A DNA stretch of 64,000 nucleotides from Epiperipatus broadwayi (GCA_028023455.1 JAQFVV010006255.1:1982001-2046000); one strand, 5' to 3'. Shown: positions 1 through 12,244, numbered from the stretch's first letter. A program made the numbers and translations. Notes: a model not told the origin generated them from the letters alone.

Positions 1-202
1 GCATTCTAGCTCTGACGTGAGCCATAAGCTCAAAACCGATTGGTCTGGAAATGGGAACATTCTGGATAGAGATTTTAAATATTTTCTCATACCCCACTTA
101 TTAATTAAGAGCTTGTTTGAGCTATTGGTACACTCTTTGTATTACATATATAAATCAGTATATTTTAAATTAATAATGTTAAATATTCAATGGAACTAAT
201 AT

Positions 203-340
203 TTTAAACCAAATATCTTCAGTGGATTCACTGGTAAAAATTCTCATTTAATGAAAACAAAATAAAATTTTTATTCATTTAGTTTTCAAATTATAGATTT
301 TATCATTGAGTAACCTTAATAGTCAAAAGAAAAAATTAAC
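203..340. repeat. Dispersed direct repeat, copy 1
   Basis: This stretch reads like 1985-2115 in the same orientation. Shared landmarks are a run similar to ATTTTAAACC, then AATATCTTCA, ATTCACT, TTTTTATTNATTTA and TTTTCAAATTATAGATT. Divergence is considerable, so it is an old repeat. The family is not recognised and no coding potential is seen. Confidence 0.55.
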
Positions 341-1984
341 TTGGTATCTATGGAATAATTTTTTATTTTATTTATAAATAAAATCTGTGGCAAATAAAAT
401 TAATCAACTTTATTATTATTAAAAACAGCATTAGAAATAATGAGAATATATTAAAACAATGAAATGATTTTTTTAAACAAGCTTATCTTTAAGTTTTAAT
501 AATATAACCTAACTACTTTTTTCTATAATGATAAAATCAATGACTAAATCAGTAAACACATATGTTAACATAGGATGCTATTGGGAACAGCATATGTTTG
601 TACAATACATTTCAGATAGTTTCTATTTGTCTAATATCTTTCTAAACTTTTGTAGAGATAGGTTATCAATTGCTCTTTTAGTAGTAGAGATGATGCTGGT
701 ATATATTTTTGTAATTCAGCTATAAATTATTTCCTTTTCTGAACTAACATAATAACCAACTGTTAATGAACACATATACAGAAAAAGTAGATTTTTAAAA
801 AGCTATTCAGCTTTATATTGCTTAGTACTCTTTCATTATATCATATATATCATATTTATAACTTATAGTAATGTTTCTATGAGCTATGAATATGACATAC
901 GTGATATATTGAAAGCATGTTAGGCAGTAATAAAGCTGAGTATGTATTCATTAACTATTGTTGATTATGGTATATATTTTTAAAGAATATTATATGTAAT
1001 GCTGCATACTAGATTAAATGTAAGCCAGAAAAATGAAATTAGAAAACTATTAGGACTATCTGAAATGATTTTCAAGCTAGAGAGGGATAGAACTATCTGA
1101 TATCTAACTTATGAATGTAGAATGCCTTTTAAAAAAAAAAGAATGAAATGGAAAATGCACATAGTAATGAAGAAAAGTTCCATATTAAGCAGTTTATTGT
1201 AATATCTCTGAAACAGATGGAAACTTATTGAAACCAAAAAGAGTCATAATGTCAATCTAATATGTTTTATGTTTTTGAAAGTTCAGCTTTGGTTATTAGT
1301 GTAGTGTATAAAAATTGAATGCAGTAAATGAATTTTTGCTTTTGGATTATATTTTTAATGTTTAAATGGTTCTGTTGGATTGAATAGTAACACTTCTAAT
1401 GGGTAAATCTGAAACAGATTGTCTCTAAATACATACATTTTGAGAGCAGTCAGCACTTAAATAATATCAATATCATTAACAATCAATAATCTCAATCTGT
1501 TGCCAAGCAACTTCCTTTAATCAATAAAGGGAGAAATCCACCTTTATCTTGAGTGTAATATGTTTATATAGAGACCAAAGATTAAAACTTGTCTGCAGAA
1601 AGTGAAATTATTAATAGCAAGAAGGTTTAATAAAATACATTAAACAGATAAATATAATCTATTCTGAAAACAGACTAACAAATAATTATAACTTTGAAAT
1701 TGCAACCAAACCATATATTTCTTAGATAATAAATCTAATAATACTCAAGGTTAGGTAGGTATTCAATGTAAATACATGAAAGCTATCAACAGTTAAACAC
1801 TTCCAATATCATTAACAATCAACATTCTCAATCTACAATTTCAATGTAGGAGAGAATGAACATTCAATGAATATAAATTTAAATATGCTTAAATTCAACC
1901 ATGTAAAAGATTTGGGATAGAATGGAAATAGGGAATAAATCTGTTGTTATTGTTATTATTATTTATTTTTAAAAAGAATATTTA
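341..1984. other. AT-rich, no gene recognised
   Basis: I see no coding sequence or structured RNA here. Two short related blocks around 1455-1500 and 1800-1845 share AATATCATTAACAATCAA followed by CTCAATCT. They are probably remnants of one old repeat. The rest is ordinary AT-rich, presumably intronic, DNA. Confidence 0.4.
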
Positions 1985-2115
1985 ATACAATTATTTTAAA
2001 CCCAATATCTTCAAAGAATTCACTACTAGCACTCTCATGCTATTAATACAGACAATATTTTTATTGATTTAATTTTCAAATTATAGATTGTCATAATTTA
2101 ATAGATAATCCCAAT
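1985..2115. repeat. Dispersed direct repeat, copy 2
   Basis: Partner of 203-340, about 1.78 kb downstream in direct orientation. The two could be ends of one old element, but nothing recognisable lies between them. Confidence 0.5.
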
Positions 2116-2788
2116 CAACCAAAAAAAAAAAAAAACTTTATAGTAATTTTTTTTTCATTTATAAGTAATATTAGTTTAAAGGTGCTAGTTATTCTTAACT
2201 ATATGGTAAACAATGAAAGAAAAGTAGTGCATTAAATTCAGTTTTTATTTTATAGACATTAAGATTAGTAAATATATACAGCTAATGAATTTTGTGGAAG
2301 AATTAGATGGTATTAATTAATTTAGTATAATTTCAAAATAATATAAAAAAGATATTTGAGAAATTTTAATTTTTAATGTCTTAACTATGTTTAAGATAAT
2401 ATTCTATTACTTTTATAAAAAAAAAAAAAAGTTAGATAAATAATAGCATAACTAATTAAATGAAAAATACTATTTTAAATAGTAAACACAGTACTTTGGT
2501 ATTAAACCTACACTGTGGAGCATGTATTAGACTGGCTGCACCTTTTCACATTTGTAGCAATTCATTGATAACTTTGTAATCTTGTGATTTGACCAAAATA
2601 ATGTGTATATGGATCTTGTACACAATATTTTTCACAAAATTTTCAAAAAACAGTATTGTGTACCCTGATCTTGTACATATTATTTTTGCAAGATTTACAA
2701 AGTTATTGCAGGTTGATACAAATATGAAAAGGCACACCAAGGCTAATACATGCTCTGTGTTGCAGGACTAATAAAAATAACTAAAAGT

Positions 2789-3260
2789 CTAACAAATAAT
2801 ATTAAAAACAGCATTTGAAAACAAATTTTGAGAAATAAATGGATATTGATGATTTTAAAACAATTTTGGCAAAGAAATGGATATTAAAAAGACCAATTTT
2901 TAAAGTATAAAAAATAATATTAAAAACAGCATTTAAAAAATTTTTTGAGAAACAAATGGATATTAAAAAGATGATTTTAAAACAATTTTTAAGGAACAAA
3001 TGGATATTAAAAAGACCAATTTTTAGAGTATAACAAATAATATGAAAAACAGCATTTTAAAACAAATTTGAACAAATGGATATTAAAAAGATAATTTTAA
3101 AAACAATTTTTAATGAACAAATGGATATTAAACATTACTATTTTTAAAGTATAAAAAGTAATATTAAAATAAGCACTTTAAAACAAATTTTGAGACACAA
3201 ATAGATATTAAAAAGATGATTTTAAAACAATTTGGAGGAAGAAATGGAGATTAAAAAAAA
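2789..3260. repeat. Four-copy tandem repeat, period about 120 bp
   Basis: The block ATAATATTAAAAACAGCATTT and close variants recur near 2793, 2910, 3035 and 3155, giving a period of about 117-124 bp. Inside each unit the phrase AAATGGATATTAAAAAGA and a following TTTTAAAACAATTTT recur roughly every 60 bp, so the unit itself is probably an older duplication. Short open frames here are by-products of the repeat. Confidence 0.75.
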
Positions 3261-3609
3261 CCCAGTATTTTTTAAAAAAAAAATTGATTTGCCATAGACA
3301 AATATATATGACTTTCACACTAACAACTCTAAAATGTATAATGATATATAAATTGATATTAAAACAACATTTTAAGCAAAAAAAAAAAAGATTTTTCTAT
3401 CTTAAATAAATGACACCATTAGGCAAAAGAATGTTACTTTAAATACGCACCAAAACAATTACTAAATTATAATTTTTTAAAATATTATTTACAAAAACAC
3501 AAAATATACACATTTGATACTTACTGTGTAATATTAATAATACTTAAAACAGAAGAAAACGGAAAATACCTTTTTCTTTTTCGTTTTTTATGTTGTACTA
3601 ATCCTTCGA

Positions 3610-3877
3610 AATCAAATAAAATGTTATAAAAACATATTTATAAACAACAAAACATAACACTTATATTAATTATATAAAAAGCCTTTTTCGGCAAATTTAT
3701 TTTTTGCCCTTTTCAAACATGTCTTCCAAAATTACTACGACTACATATACATAGCGACATCTATGTTAATACATGATAAGTAAAAAATAAAAAATAAAAA
3801 ATAAAAGACAAAAGAATAAAAGAAATATACAATTAGTATAAACAATTCATATAGAACAGCTGAAACTGAATTGGACA
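3610..3877 (+). repeat. Inverted repeat, left arm (268 bp)
   Basis: Pairs base for base with 4432-4699. It contains the A-rich stretch AAAAATAAAAAATAAAAAAT and ends at TTGGACA, directly against the coding remnant. The centre of the arm has a small hairpin, CATAGCGACATCTATG. Confidence 0.85.
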
Positions 3878-4308
3878 TATTTACCTAAGGTATACAAAAT
3901 TTTATGTAAAAAAAGGAAAAAATATTTGGATGAAAATATTAATGTGGGATGGGCCAATAGTAGAAATTTAGATAAGTTAATAACTAATTATAGGTTAATA
4001 GATGAGATACAATATAAAAGGGGAATGGTTTATAAAATTACTTGTAAATTTTGTAATATGGTTTATTATGGGCAGACAGCAAAGCAATTGAGCGAAAGAG
4101 CTAAGGAACATAATGGTGCTATCGATAGGAAAGATGATAAGTCAGCATTATATGTTCATTATTTGCAAACTGGACATAAAATTAATTGTACTGATAGTAT
4201 AAGGCTTTAAATTATATAAAAGATGTTAATAGACGCAGATTATATGAAACAAATTATATTATGTATAATAAAACTAATTGTATGAATATATATAACCTAT
4301 TGGAATGA
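3878..4308 (+). pseudogene. Penelope GIY-YIG endonuclease fragment, frameshifted
   Basis: The reading frame is open from the inner edge of the left inverted repeat. It carries a GIY-YIG nuclease core: VYKITC, then VYYGQT about ten residues later, followed by the family's R and H residues (SERAKEHNGAI) and the HYLQTGHKI block. This domain is the target-nicking endonuclease at the C-terminus of most Penelope-like retroelements. The frame reaches a stop at 4210. A one-base shift near 4203 resumes the domain (ALNYIKDVNRRRLYETNYI, with the expected glutamate) to a natural stop at 4306-4308. No reverse transcriptase is present, so it is a severely 5'-truncated copy and cannot move itself. Confidence 0.8.
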
Positions 4309-4431
4309 ATAATAAATGGTTGATGAAAAAGAATGGATAGATAGCTGATGTGGATGGTTGTTTGGAATGCATTTTACGAAATGAAGATTTAAATTATAGT
4401 AGAGTTGTATAAGTTATATGATAATATAGGC

Positions 4432-4699
4432 TGTCCAATTCAGTTTCAGCTGTTCTATATGAATTGTTTATACTAATTGTATATTTCTTTTATTCTTTTG
4501 TCTTTTATTTTTTATTTTTTATTTTTTACTTATCATGTATTAACATAGATGTCGCTATGTATATGTAGTCGTAGTAATTTTGGAAGACATGTTTGAAAAG
4601 GGCAAAAAATAAATTTGCCGAAAAAGGCTTTTTATATAATTAATATAAGTGTTATGTTTTGTTGTTTATAAATATGTTTTTATAACATTTTATTTGATT
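4432..4699 (+). repeat. Inverted repeat, right arm, with ribozyme-like hairpin
   Basis: Reverse complement of 3610-3877. On the plus strand positions 4593-4623 read TTGAAAA, one spacer base, GGCAAA, a loop, TTTGCC, then GAAA. This is the layout of a hammerhead core (CUGANGA, stem II, GAAA), but C3 and G8 are replaced. It looks like a relic or non-catalytic relative of the hammerhead motif known from Penelope pseudo-LTRs. Confidence 0.6.
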
Positions 4700-6059
4700 A
4701 CTGTGTAATATATAACAGGAATTGTGGTGTTGAAGTCACAAATTTGACATTTCCTTCTAACACACATAAAATGGAGATTTGAACTGAAAAATTCCCCCCA
4801 AAATGGAATTTTATTGAATACATGATTGCACAGAGTATGCCAGGATTCCCCACAGAAATGCTAATTAAACTTTTTTTTTTAAAGAAAGAAAACAAAAAAA
4901 AAAAAAAAAGGAAAAAAAATACACAAAAATAAAGAAATATAAGTTATTATAGGACTTTTATTAAATATTTATCCTGTTGTCAGAAAGAAATCTGGACAAT
5001 AACTGAAAATATCGAAATATTACAAAAACAAAAAAAAGACCCGTTGATAAAAATAAATACATTTCCACATGAGATTGAATAATATCGTAGGGATTATTTC
5101 CTTTCAATTTGATGCCATTGTGACATTACACATTTATTGCAGCTGTGAAAAAGTCACCTGTCTTTCCTACATTGCAGGTCTAATACCAAGGTACCTAGAA
5201 ATATGGTAATGCCATTTTTTTTTCATGATCTACAAATCACAGCCTCCACTTACACAAATTTACAGTTATATTAAAAGATTGCAATAAAATTGATTAAGTT
5301 TAATAATTTGAAATTAAAAAATCTATTTTATTAGTTTACAAAAATGTGTAATAATTTGGAAAATATGTTTTTTTTGATTTATATGTATTTCATGAAAGCT
5401 ATACCTGATTTTTGCAAGTTATAAAATTTAATTTCTCTGGTAATATATATTCTCTTCCATTAAAAAAAAAGTCTTAAGTTGCAAAATTAAAAGATCCTGT
5501 TTAGCAATATAAGGATTATTATAAAACAAATTTTTTTTTTTTTTTTTTCGAATAAAAAAAAAATTAAATATTTATTTTCACTATTAATTTGCCTGATTAA
5601 AGGAGTTCACATGATTAATTGAAAAGAGACAGATTTCTCTTTGAATCAAATTTTAATTTTGCATTCCATATGTTCTTGTTGTAATTATTACCATATAATT
5701 GTTTACATTGTAAATTAACATAGATGCATTGATTACCAGACATGCTGATTGATAATATGTCAACTAATGTGATTAGTTTATTAGCTCTTATCTCAGAATT
5801 TAAGATCTCATGCTTAATACTTCTTAACTGAGAGTTTGTGTGAATGCTTTGTGTAAATGTTCATTCTCATTTTAAGTTTATAATTACTGACCTCATATTC
5901 TAGAAGTTATAAAATCATTGATAATTTAAGATTGAGGGTATTAAAATCATATTGTGGACTTAAAACTACCATTTGATTATTTCCTTCTATTTGGCTTTTA
6001 CAAATCTATAAAACTTAGAAGGGAAGAAATAGTACATTGATATATTTTATTATAAAAGC
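4700..6059. other. AT-rich, no gene recognised
   Basis: Homopolymer-rich sequence (A runs near 4895 and 5468, a T run near 5530). I see no coding similarity or inverted repeat. It is probably intronic and element-derived, but unassignable by eye. Confidence 0.35.
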
Positions 6060-7060
6060 ACAAATATTGGAAGCCAGTAATGGAGCAGATTTTTTATAAA
6101 TAAAAAAATGAATAAAACAACATTGTGGAGATTGATGGTTTAACAGATAAATTGACAAAGTTAGTTATTCTACTTAACACAGAATATTGAATTTCTGTTA
6201 ATTCAAGATTATGTCCTGACAAATTTTCATTCTAAAGAAGAAATAGAGGATTTTTATATAGATATACATAATACTTTTAATCAGACCAAGCAACATTTTA
6301 AAATTGTCATGCAATATTTTATTGCTAAAATTGGAAAATAGGAAAATTGAAAATGCTATGGATAAATTTGAATATAAAGACAGAAATAAAAGTGGAGATA
6401 GACTCCTGGATGTTATGGAAAAATAAAATTTGTATATTATGAAAATAAAGTGGAAATGGGTGTGGAAAATCCAGATGAAGGCATAGCAAAGTTGCACAAC
6501 ATTTTAATTAATAAAAAATATATATTTAAATGTTATAATATATTAAATATATCAATACAGAAAGTGTTCATTGATTAATATGATTTAAGATATGTGTTAA
6601 TGCAAAACAAGAGAAACAAAAATTATTAAGAAATACAGTGTCAATCTATATTCCTATTCCCAAATCTTTCATTGTATTTAAGTTATAACTTGAAAATTTT
6701 AAGATAGTTTAGATTTGATGAGATCAATAAGATGATAAATATACGGTCAAAGCAAAAAAGAAACAATTCATCACTAAATTTTCAATTGAGATAAAGCAAT
6801 GGATAAAGAAAAGAAGGAAAATGAAAATATTTTAAAATGAGTTATTTAGAATAACTGATTATATAAAATTCTGAAAATAGATATGAAAAAGGGTTATTGA
6901 TGACTTAAATAAAAAAAGAAGAAGAAAATGGCTAGAAAAGTTATAGAAATGTTTTAATATTGGAAGGAAAGTGTTCTCATCATCAAATGTGAAGAAAAAT
7001 TCTATAAAAAACCCCCAACCACATAGCGTGTTCCAGTGAAAAGGTGATTGATTCTCTGTC
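6060..7060 (+). pseudogene. RTE-type LINE remnant: endonuclease to linker
   Basis: Broken plus-strand frames match the apurinic-like endonuclease of RTE-clade LINEs in the right order. VEIDGLTDKLTKLVILLN appears near 6130. A long block near 6230-6420 reads EEIEDFYIDIHNTFNQTK, HFKIVMQYFIAKIGK and RNKSGDRLLDV, which corresponds to the family's QTKxHFKIVMGDFNAKIG and NxRGDRL region. KWKWVWKIQ near 6450 is where the family has KWTWxSPDG. A second block (about 6755-7060) resembles the charged linker before the reverse transcriptase, with KQWIKKRRKM and an NIGRK phrase. Many stops and frameshifts make it inactive. The match is by motif order, not alignment. Confidence 0.6.
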
Positions 7061-7241
7061 TTCAAGCTGCTTGTAGTATCATCTCTGTATTAACATATGT
7101 ATTGTCTTGAAATGTAGTGTAGCTATCCATCTCATAAATTTTATGACACCAGCATGTCTGAATTATATTTATGACATAGAATCTAATGTATTATGTGCCT
7201 TTGTAGAAAATCCATAAATGGAAAATACACTAACATTAGTT

Positions 7242-7492
7242 GTATTTATATATTGAACTATTTCCATCATCTAGTATTGAGTATTAAATGTCTTTAGAAA
7301 AATTTAACTTTATTTATGTTTTTAAAATACATTCAACTGTTAATAATAGCAAACAAATTGGTATATGCATTTACTAACCTGTGTGCTATTACTAACAGTT
7401 GAATAAACTTTGAAAACATAAATAAAATTCAATTTTCTAAAGACATTCAATACTCAATACTAGAGGATAAAAATAATTCAATATATAAATGC
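7242..7492. repeat. 250-bp palindrome (foldback MITE-like)
   Basis: Left arm 7242-7352 and right arm 7384-7492 are imperfect reverse complements. Matching blocks include TCTAGTATTGAGTATT, AATGTCTTTAGAAAA and TTCAACTGTTANTAATAGCA, around a loop of about 30 bp. It carries no coding sequence. It could be a small foldback transposon or the inverted end repeats of a lost element. Confidence 0.75.
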
Positions 7493-7599
7493 AAGTAAAA
7501 TACTGTCATCACAAACCTTCAGAAAAACCCTAACATTTTGTTGTAAATTAAAAAAAAAACTGCTATTGAAATTTAAGTATGGATTGCAAGAACATTTTC

Positions 7600-8365
7600 A
7601 AGTGTTTTGCAATATTTCATGGTAAAAGGGAGAGTGTTGAAGATGATCCATAAGGCACATCAGAAACACTGGAAATGAAGAAAACATGCAAACTGTTGAT
7701 ATTCTGTAAACCAATCACTGGCATTTCCAAAATGACCGTCCATCACATTTTAATAGAAGATTTGAAAAACTGCAAGATGTGCATGGATTTTATGCTGCAG
7801 TTTTTGATGATTGAACAAAAAGATGCCAACATCAAGTATTGCAAGGAACTGCAGCTACAGATCTGAAATTCTTGGTAAACATTATGAACCAAGCATCAGA
7901 GAACAGAATGGTGATCACAATAAGAAGGAAAACCAAAATTGAAAAAGAGTCAAATTAAAAGATTGTGACTGCTTTTTTTTTTAATATTAAAGGGATTCTT
8001 CATCAAGAATACATTTTTGAAGATCAGTCAAGAAATGCTAATTACTATTTGGCTATTTTGTTTCATTTGTGGGCCATAATTTTGTACAAGGAACCTGAAA
8101 AATGACCAAGGCTTTTGATTATTGTTGCACTGTAACATGCTGGACTACAGTGAAGATTGTACATGATTTTTCAAAAAAGCATTGGATTACTTTGTGTTCT
8201 GCCATTTTCTTCAGATTTAGTTTCTGCTGACTTTTGATTATTTCTAAAATTAAAGTTGACCATGAAAAGAGCACATTATTTGCTGAGAATTCCATCAGAG
8301 GATTTCAGGAATTGTGACAATCAATTTTACAGTAGTTTTCAGAAGTGTATCGAGTAACAAGGAGA
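7600..8365 (+). pseudogene. mariner transposase remnant
   Basis: Fragments of a mariner (Tc1/mariner, D,D34D) transposase appear in the expected order. VEDDP near 7640 matches the end of the first helix-turn-helix linker. GISKMTVHHILIEDL (7713-7757) is the second helix-turn-helix, which binds the terminal repeat. KPKLKKSQIKRL then LKGFFIKN (about 7930-8010) matches the RPKK...FFD.KGI.H region around the second catalytic aspartate. A C-terminal block near 8290-8365 reads IPSEDFRNC...QKCIE and QGDYTEAK. Several stops and shifts, with catalytic motifs poorly kept, show it is dead. It is followed at once by a Penelope-type terminal repeat fragment. I could not find its inverted repeats. Confidence 0.75.
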
Positions 8366-8369
8366 CTAC

Positions 8370-8565
8370 ACAGAAGCAAAACTCTCCATACAGTAGCCTC
8401 TCAGTGCAAACCTGAGTAATCAATGGATGCAAGAAAGTTTGTGCATAAAATCTCTATCTAGTGCCTACTTATCCACTATCCCCAGACTAATTTGTAATTT
8501 GTGGCTTTCATTGGTAAGGACCTTTCCTGAATCTATTGATTATTCTGGCTTGCCCTGAGTAGCGC
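8370..8565 (-). repeat. Penelope-type terminal repeat fragment (decayed)
   Basis: Matches the foldback family at 26533-27393: AAAACTCTCCATACAGTA, then AGTAATCAATGGATGC, TTGTGCATAAAAT, TGCCTACT and CCCCAGACTA. On the minus strand the hammerhead region is recognisable but broken (ACCAATGAAAGCCACAAA in place of the intact core), so it would not cleave. Confidence 0.65.
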
Positions 8566-8619
8566 TATTGTAATTCCCGAATCACAGTTATCTGACCAAT
8601 AGTTGTCTAGTCAGATAGA

Positions 8620-9963
8620 GTTTGCTGTTACAGGAATTCAATTATACTGTACGATATTGTAAAGGATCCAAAAATGTTGTGGCTGATGTGCTTAGTCGAA
8701 ACCCATGTAGGTTAGAACAAAATCATTTATCGGTAGATAATGCCTACATTGCAAATGTCAATACAATGACTGATATTAATGTAGAGAATGAGTTGGAAAA
8801 TTTAACTGAGATACAATTTAATGATCCTGACTTAAACCCAGTCATGAAGAGTTTGAAAGGAGAGGAAGTTTTGAATGCACCTAAAGGTCTTACTCATTTT
8901 AAATTAGAACAGGTCTTACTATATAAAGTGAATGATAACATTGATGAGTGGAGGACGATAATACCAAAGTCTTTATGAGACCCACTCATAAAATATGTAC
9001 ACTGTCTATATGGGCATTATGATGCTCACAAGGCAGAACACACTCTTAGAAATTGGTTTTACTGGCCAAAAATATACAGAGACATGTTGAGATCACTCCA
9101 AGACTTGCTTAAGAGCTAAATCAGTAAATCAAAATTATACCAACTCAAATCTATCATTCCAGAAAGACCAATGAGATCCTGGCGATTGACTGTTATGAGA
9201 CTTTGCCTCCATTTAACAAACAAATATTTGTTAGTCACCTACGATCTCTTTTCCAAATAGGTTGCTGCTTACCCAATACCCCAAGCCAATACTAAATATA
9301 CCATCAAAGTATTGGATACCCTCCAATTTCCAATGATAGGAAAGCCTAAAACTATATTAACCATTCATGGTATTTCTTTCCTATCTAAGGAATGGAAGAA
9401 ATGGGTAGAGAAATCAGAAATAAAACGTGCTAACCTCCATTAGGAATCCACAGTCAAACCCATGCAAATGCATTATGTGGGAGCTTGGATGTTTGTTTAG
9501 GACCTATTTAGAGGGAGAACATAAGGAATGGGTAAAGCAGACAAAATGTGTAGTCAAGTATATCAATTGGAGCTTGAATGAATCTACTGGATTCTCACCC
9601 ATTCAACTACACTTTACTCAAATTACACCCATACTATTCAAAAAATACAAACCCATAACCAATAAACCCAAAATAAAAGGAGAAAATGACATTTTACAAG
9701 CTCATGAACGACTTACCAAAATGGCAAGTTATAGAAATCAATAAAAAAATGCATTTACCAATTTAAAATTGGAGATAGAGTGTTAATAAAGACCCCACAC
9801 TCCAGTAAACCATTAGAAAACAAATACCATAAATTTTATAATACATATGAAGGACCCTATATCATCATCAAAAAGACAGGTCCTAATGCATTTTGGATTA
9901 ATCAAGAAGAGGTTTGAGGTACATATAATTCACGCATTTTGAAACCTTACTTTGGCTGTTCAT
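8620..9963 (+). pseudogene. Ty3/Gypsy pol remnant: RNase H end plus integrase
   Basis: 5'-truncated, broken pol gene of a Ty3/Gypsy LTR retrotransposon. Domains in order: the RNase H tail, YCKGSKNVVADVLSRNP at 8650-8705 (family KPGKxNxVADALSR); the integrase zinc-binding region near 8990-9110 (HCLYGHYDAHKAEHTLRNWF then WPKIYRDM, with the two cysteines lost); a core with AIDCYE and LLVTYDLFSK near 9185-9260; NPQSNPCKCIMWELG (9445-9490) and the Gypsy landmark WSLNESTGFSPIQLHF (9570-9617). The C-terminal basic domain is FKIGDRVLIKTP near 9765 to SRILKPYF near 9955. Internal stops occur at about 8976, 9116 and 9258 and frames shift repeatedly. No LTR was found. Confidence 0.85.
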
Positions 9964-10845
9964 AATGATATATAAAGAATAAAAGTAATCACCAAGTTAG
10001 GTATATGGGCATTGTAAACCATACTGAAGTGAAATAAAATGAACTAATGATCAATGTAAAAAAAATATATATATATATAATTAAGAGTATTAACTTTGAT
10101 GAGGGTATTCTCCAATCAATGCACAAATGTAATTATTGGGATGCCTTGAATTAAGTTAGAACAATAAATTCAATCCATATTAACAAATGGCTACTCAGGT
10201 ATTTATTTAGACCTTTATAAATTCATGTCTTAACTTATTCACTGCTGAAGTGGCCATATTGAATATTTAAAAAATTATGTTAAACCACAAATTTTATAAT
10301 AATTTAAGTTTGTGTTGTGTGATATTGGAAAATGACTGAATATATATTATTTGAATCATAGAACATAAAAGAATGTAATGAAGTTGAAAAAATATAGCCA
10401 TTGATATTCAAAGTAATAAAAAAAGTGAAAAAAATTAATATTTTTAAAATTCAAAATTTTCATGTTTAAATTTTAAATCTCCATTGTATTCTTCATTAAA
10501 TTTCCAAAAGATTAATATATAATACGACTTACCTAAGGTAATCCACCTTCATACATCAAGAAGTAAAGACACTGTAACTTTCAATTTTTCCTGATAGTCC
10601 TCAAAATATTTTTTCATACATTGGTTTGCAATGAATATGTCATCCCTAATAACAAGTAGTTAATATTGATCAATAATTAGTGTAATTTGAATATTATAAT
10701 AAAGAACTTCAATAAAGTTTGTAATTTATTAAAAAATTAGTCATTAATTTTTATATTAGAGGAAAATATGAGGAAAATTAAAAAAAAACAAACATTTGTA
10801 TTGTAAATAATTTTTTTATTTATTAATGATGCAGTAATCAATATA
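9964..10845. other. AT-rich, no gene recognised
   Basis: Nothing recognisable. It could include the decayed 3' end of the Gypsy copy, but I see no LTR-like match elsewhere in the window. Confidence 0.35.
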
Positions 10846-12244
10846 CACCGTGTCTCATTTTATGCGGATTTATTTAATGCGATTTTGAAGTTATGTAGTT
10901 CATGTTTCTTTTTAATATCTTTGTATGCGGTTTTCTTTTATGTGATAAAAATTATTAGATCAGAAGTCGAGCTCCGATAATGCGCTATTACTTTAAATAT
11001 TATAAATTTCGTGCACTCACATGTCATATTTAAAGTAATAGCACATTATCGGAGTTCGACTTCTCTTTAATAATTTCAATATTTTCAGCGCTTTATAATA
11101 TTACTGTAATAGATTTTATGCAATAAAGAAGTTCATAATTCACTTTAAATCAGGATTTCCCCATTTTATATACACACATTAAATTTTACAAGATTATAAT
11201 GTTGTTGTTTTTGCATTTTAAATCATTCTATTTTTGCTTTTTTAAAAAAGAGTATGTAATCAACTAATCATTTAGTGTCTGCAAGTTTATTTTTGAAAGG
11301 TGAGTTATAGCGGTGGGCACAATTAAATTTGACACTTAAAATCTGATTTTTAATTATAATTAACAATTTAAAAATTACGTAACATGATCTGAAATTAATG
11401 TGACGCGAAACAATGAAATTTGATTTTTAAACGGAATTGAAAAATTAAAGACAAAAGTAAGAATTTAATTTTTAATTGTTAGTTTTAATTAAATTTTGTC
11501 CAATGGTGGTGAGTTGGTGTCTTTTTATTATCGTAAGTCTAGGTTCTTATTTTTATTTTAAACTTTTAGTTTACTCTAACGGAGAAGTAAAAAAACACCC
11601 AAGAAAATGAATTTTTTTGGAAACAAAAATTTCAATTTTAGATCACTTAGCGAAAATTGGAAGGATCAACAGCAATTGGAAAACATTTAGTTTGGACAAG
11701 TCCATAATAAGAGCAATTAAAAAAATGAAGTTGGTGCTAGTTGTATTTCTTCTTGTGAAGTAGCTAACAGGTTTCTCTGGGCATAATTGCTGAGAGATTC
11801 TTGACTTCGTTTAAAGAGAAGCTACAGTACATCACATCACATTACATCAAGACAAATCTGATATCTTATGAGTTTACAAACGAATTTACTTATGTCAATA
11901 CTGTACACGTATGAAAAAATGAAAAATACTGTAAATTAAACATAAAAATATATTGTTTTGAATAAAATTAAATACTGTAGTTAATAAATAAGTAAAAAAA
12001 GCTTGTCTTGTATCAATTTTTTTCAAATTTGAAATTTTTTATTAGTCATATTTTATTTCCTTATTTTTTTTTTTTGTGTGAATTTTAAAGTAATTTTACA
12101 TTGTTGCTTTGCTTTTATGCAATTTTTGAAAATTACAGTAACCTATCCTCCATTTTTCAAGGTAAGTTAAGTCTATTTTTGTGCGATTTCTTTTGTTGGC
12201 ATTTTCTGAGGAGCCTATCTACCACATAAAATGAGACCCAGGTG
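10846..12244 (+). mobile_element. pogo/Tigger-like DNA transposon, copy 1 (1.4 kb)
   Basis: Ends are inverted: CACCGTGTCTCATTTTATGC at the left and the complement of CACCTGGGTCTCATTTTATG at the right. A TA dinucleotide flanks each end (10844-10845 and 12245-12246), as expected for the Tc1/mariner/pogo superfamily. The same element recurs at 19359-20324 (inverted) and 38949-40152. No transposase reading frame survives, so it looks non-autonomous. A characteristic internal hairpin lies at 10962-11064, with arms containing GAAGTCGAGCTCCGATAATG and its complement. Confidence 0.75.

Larger units (their letters stand above)
3610..4699 (+). mobile_element. Penelope fragment boxed by inverted repeats
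   Basis: A compact 1.09-kb unit. Two 268-bp inverted repeats (3610-3877 and 4432-4699) flank a 554-bp centre holding only the C-terminal endonuclease part of a Penelope-like element. Every position I compared between the arms is complementary, and positions sum to 8309 throughout, so there are no gaps. Pairing stops sharply at both ends. Penelope elements are known to carry pseudo-LTRs that can be arranged in inverted orientation. A truncated copy with inverted pseudo-LTRs is therefore the simplest reading. The near-perfect arms suggest recent insertion or recent gene conversion. Confidence 0.8.

Noticed and set aside
8481-8530. Hammerhead in the terminal-repeat fragment at 8.4-8.6 kb
   Set aside because: The core reads AATGAAA-like on the minus strand with CTGANGA lost. 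It is a decayed copy, not a ribozyme.
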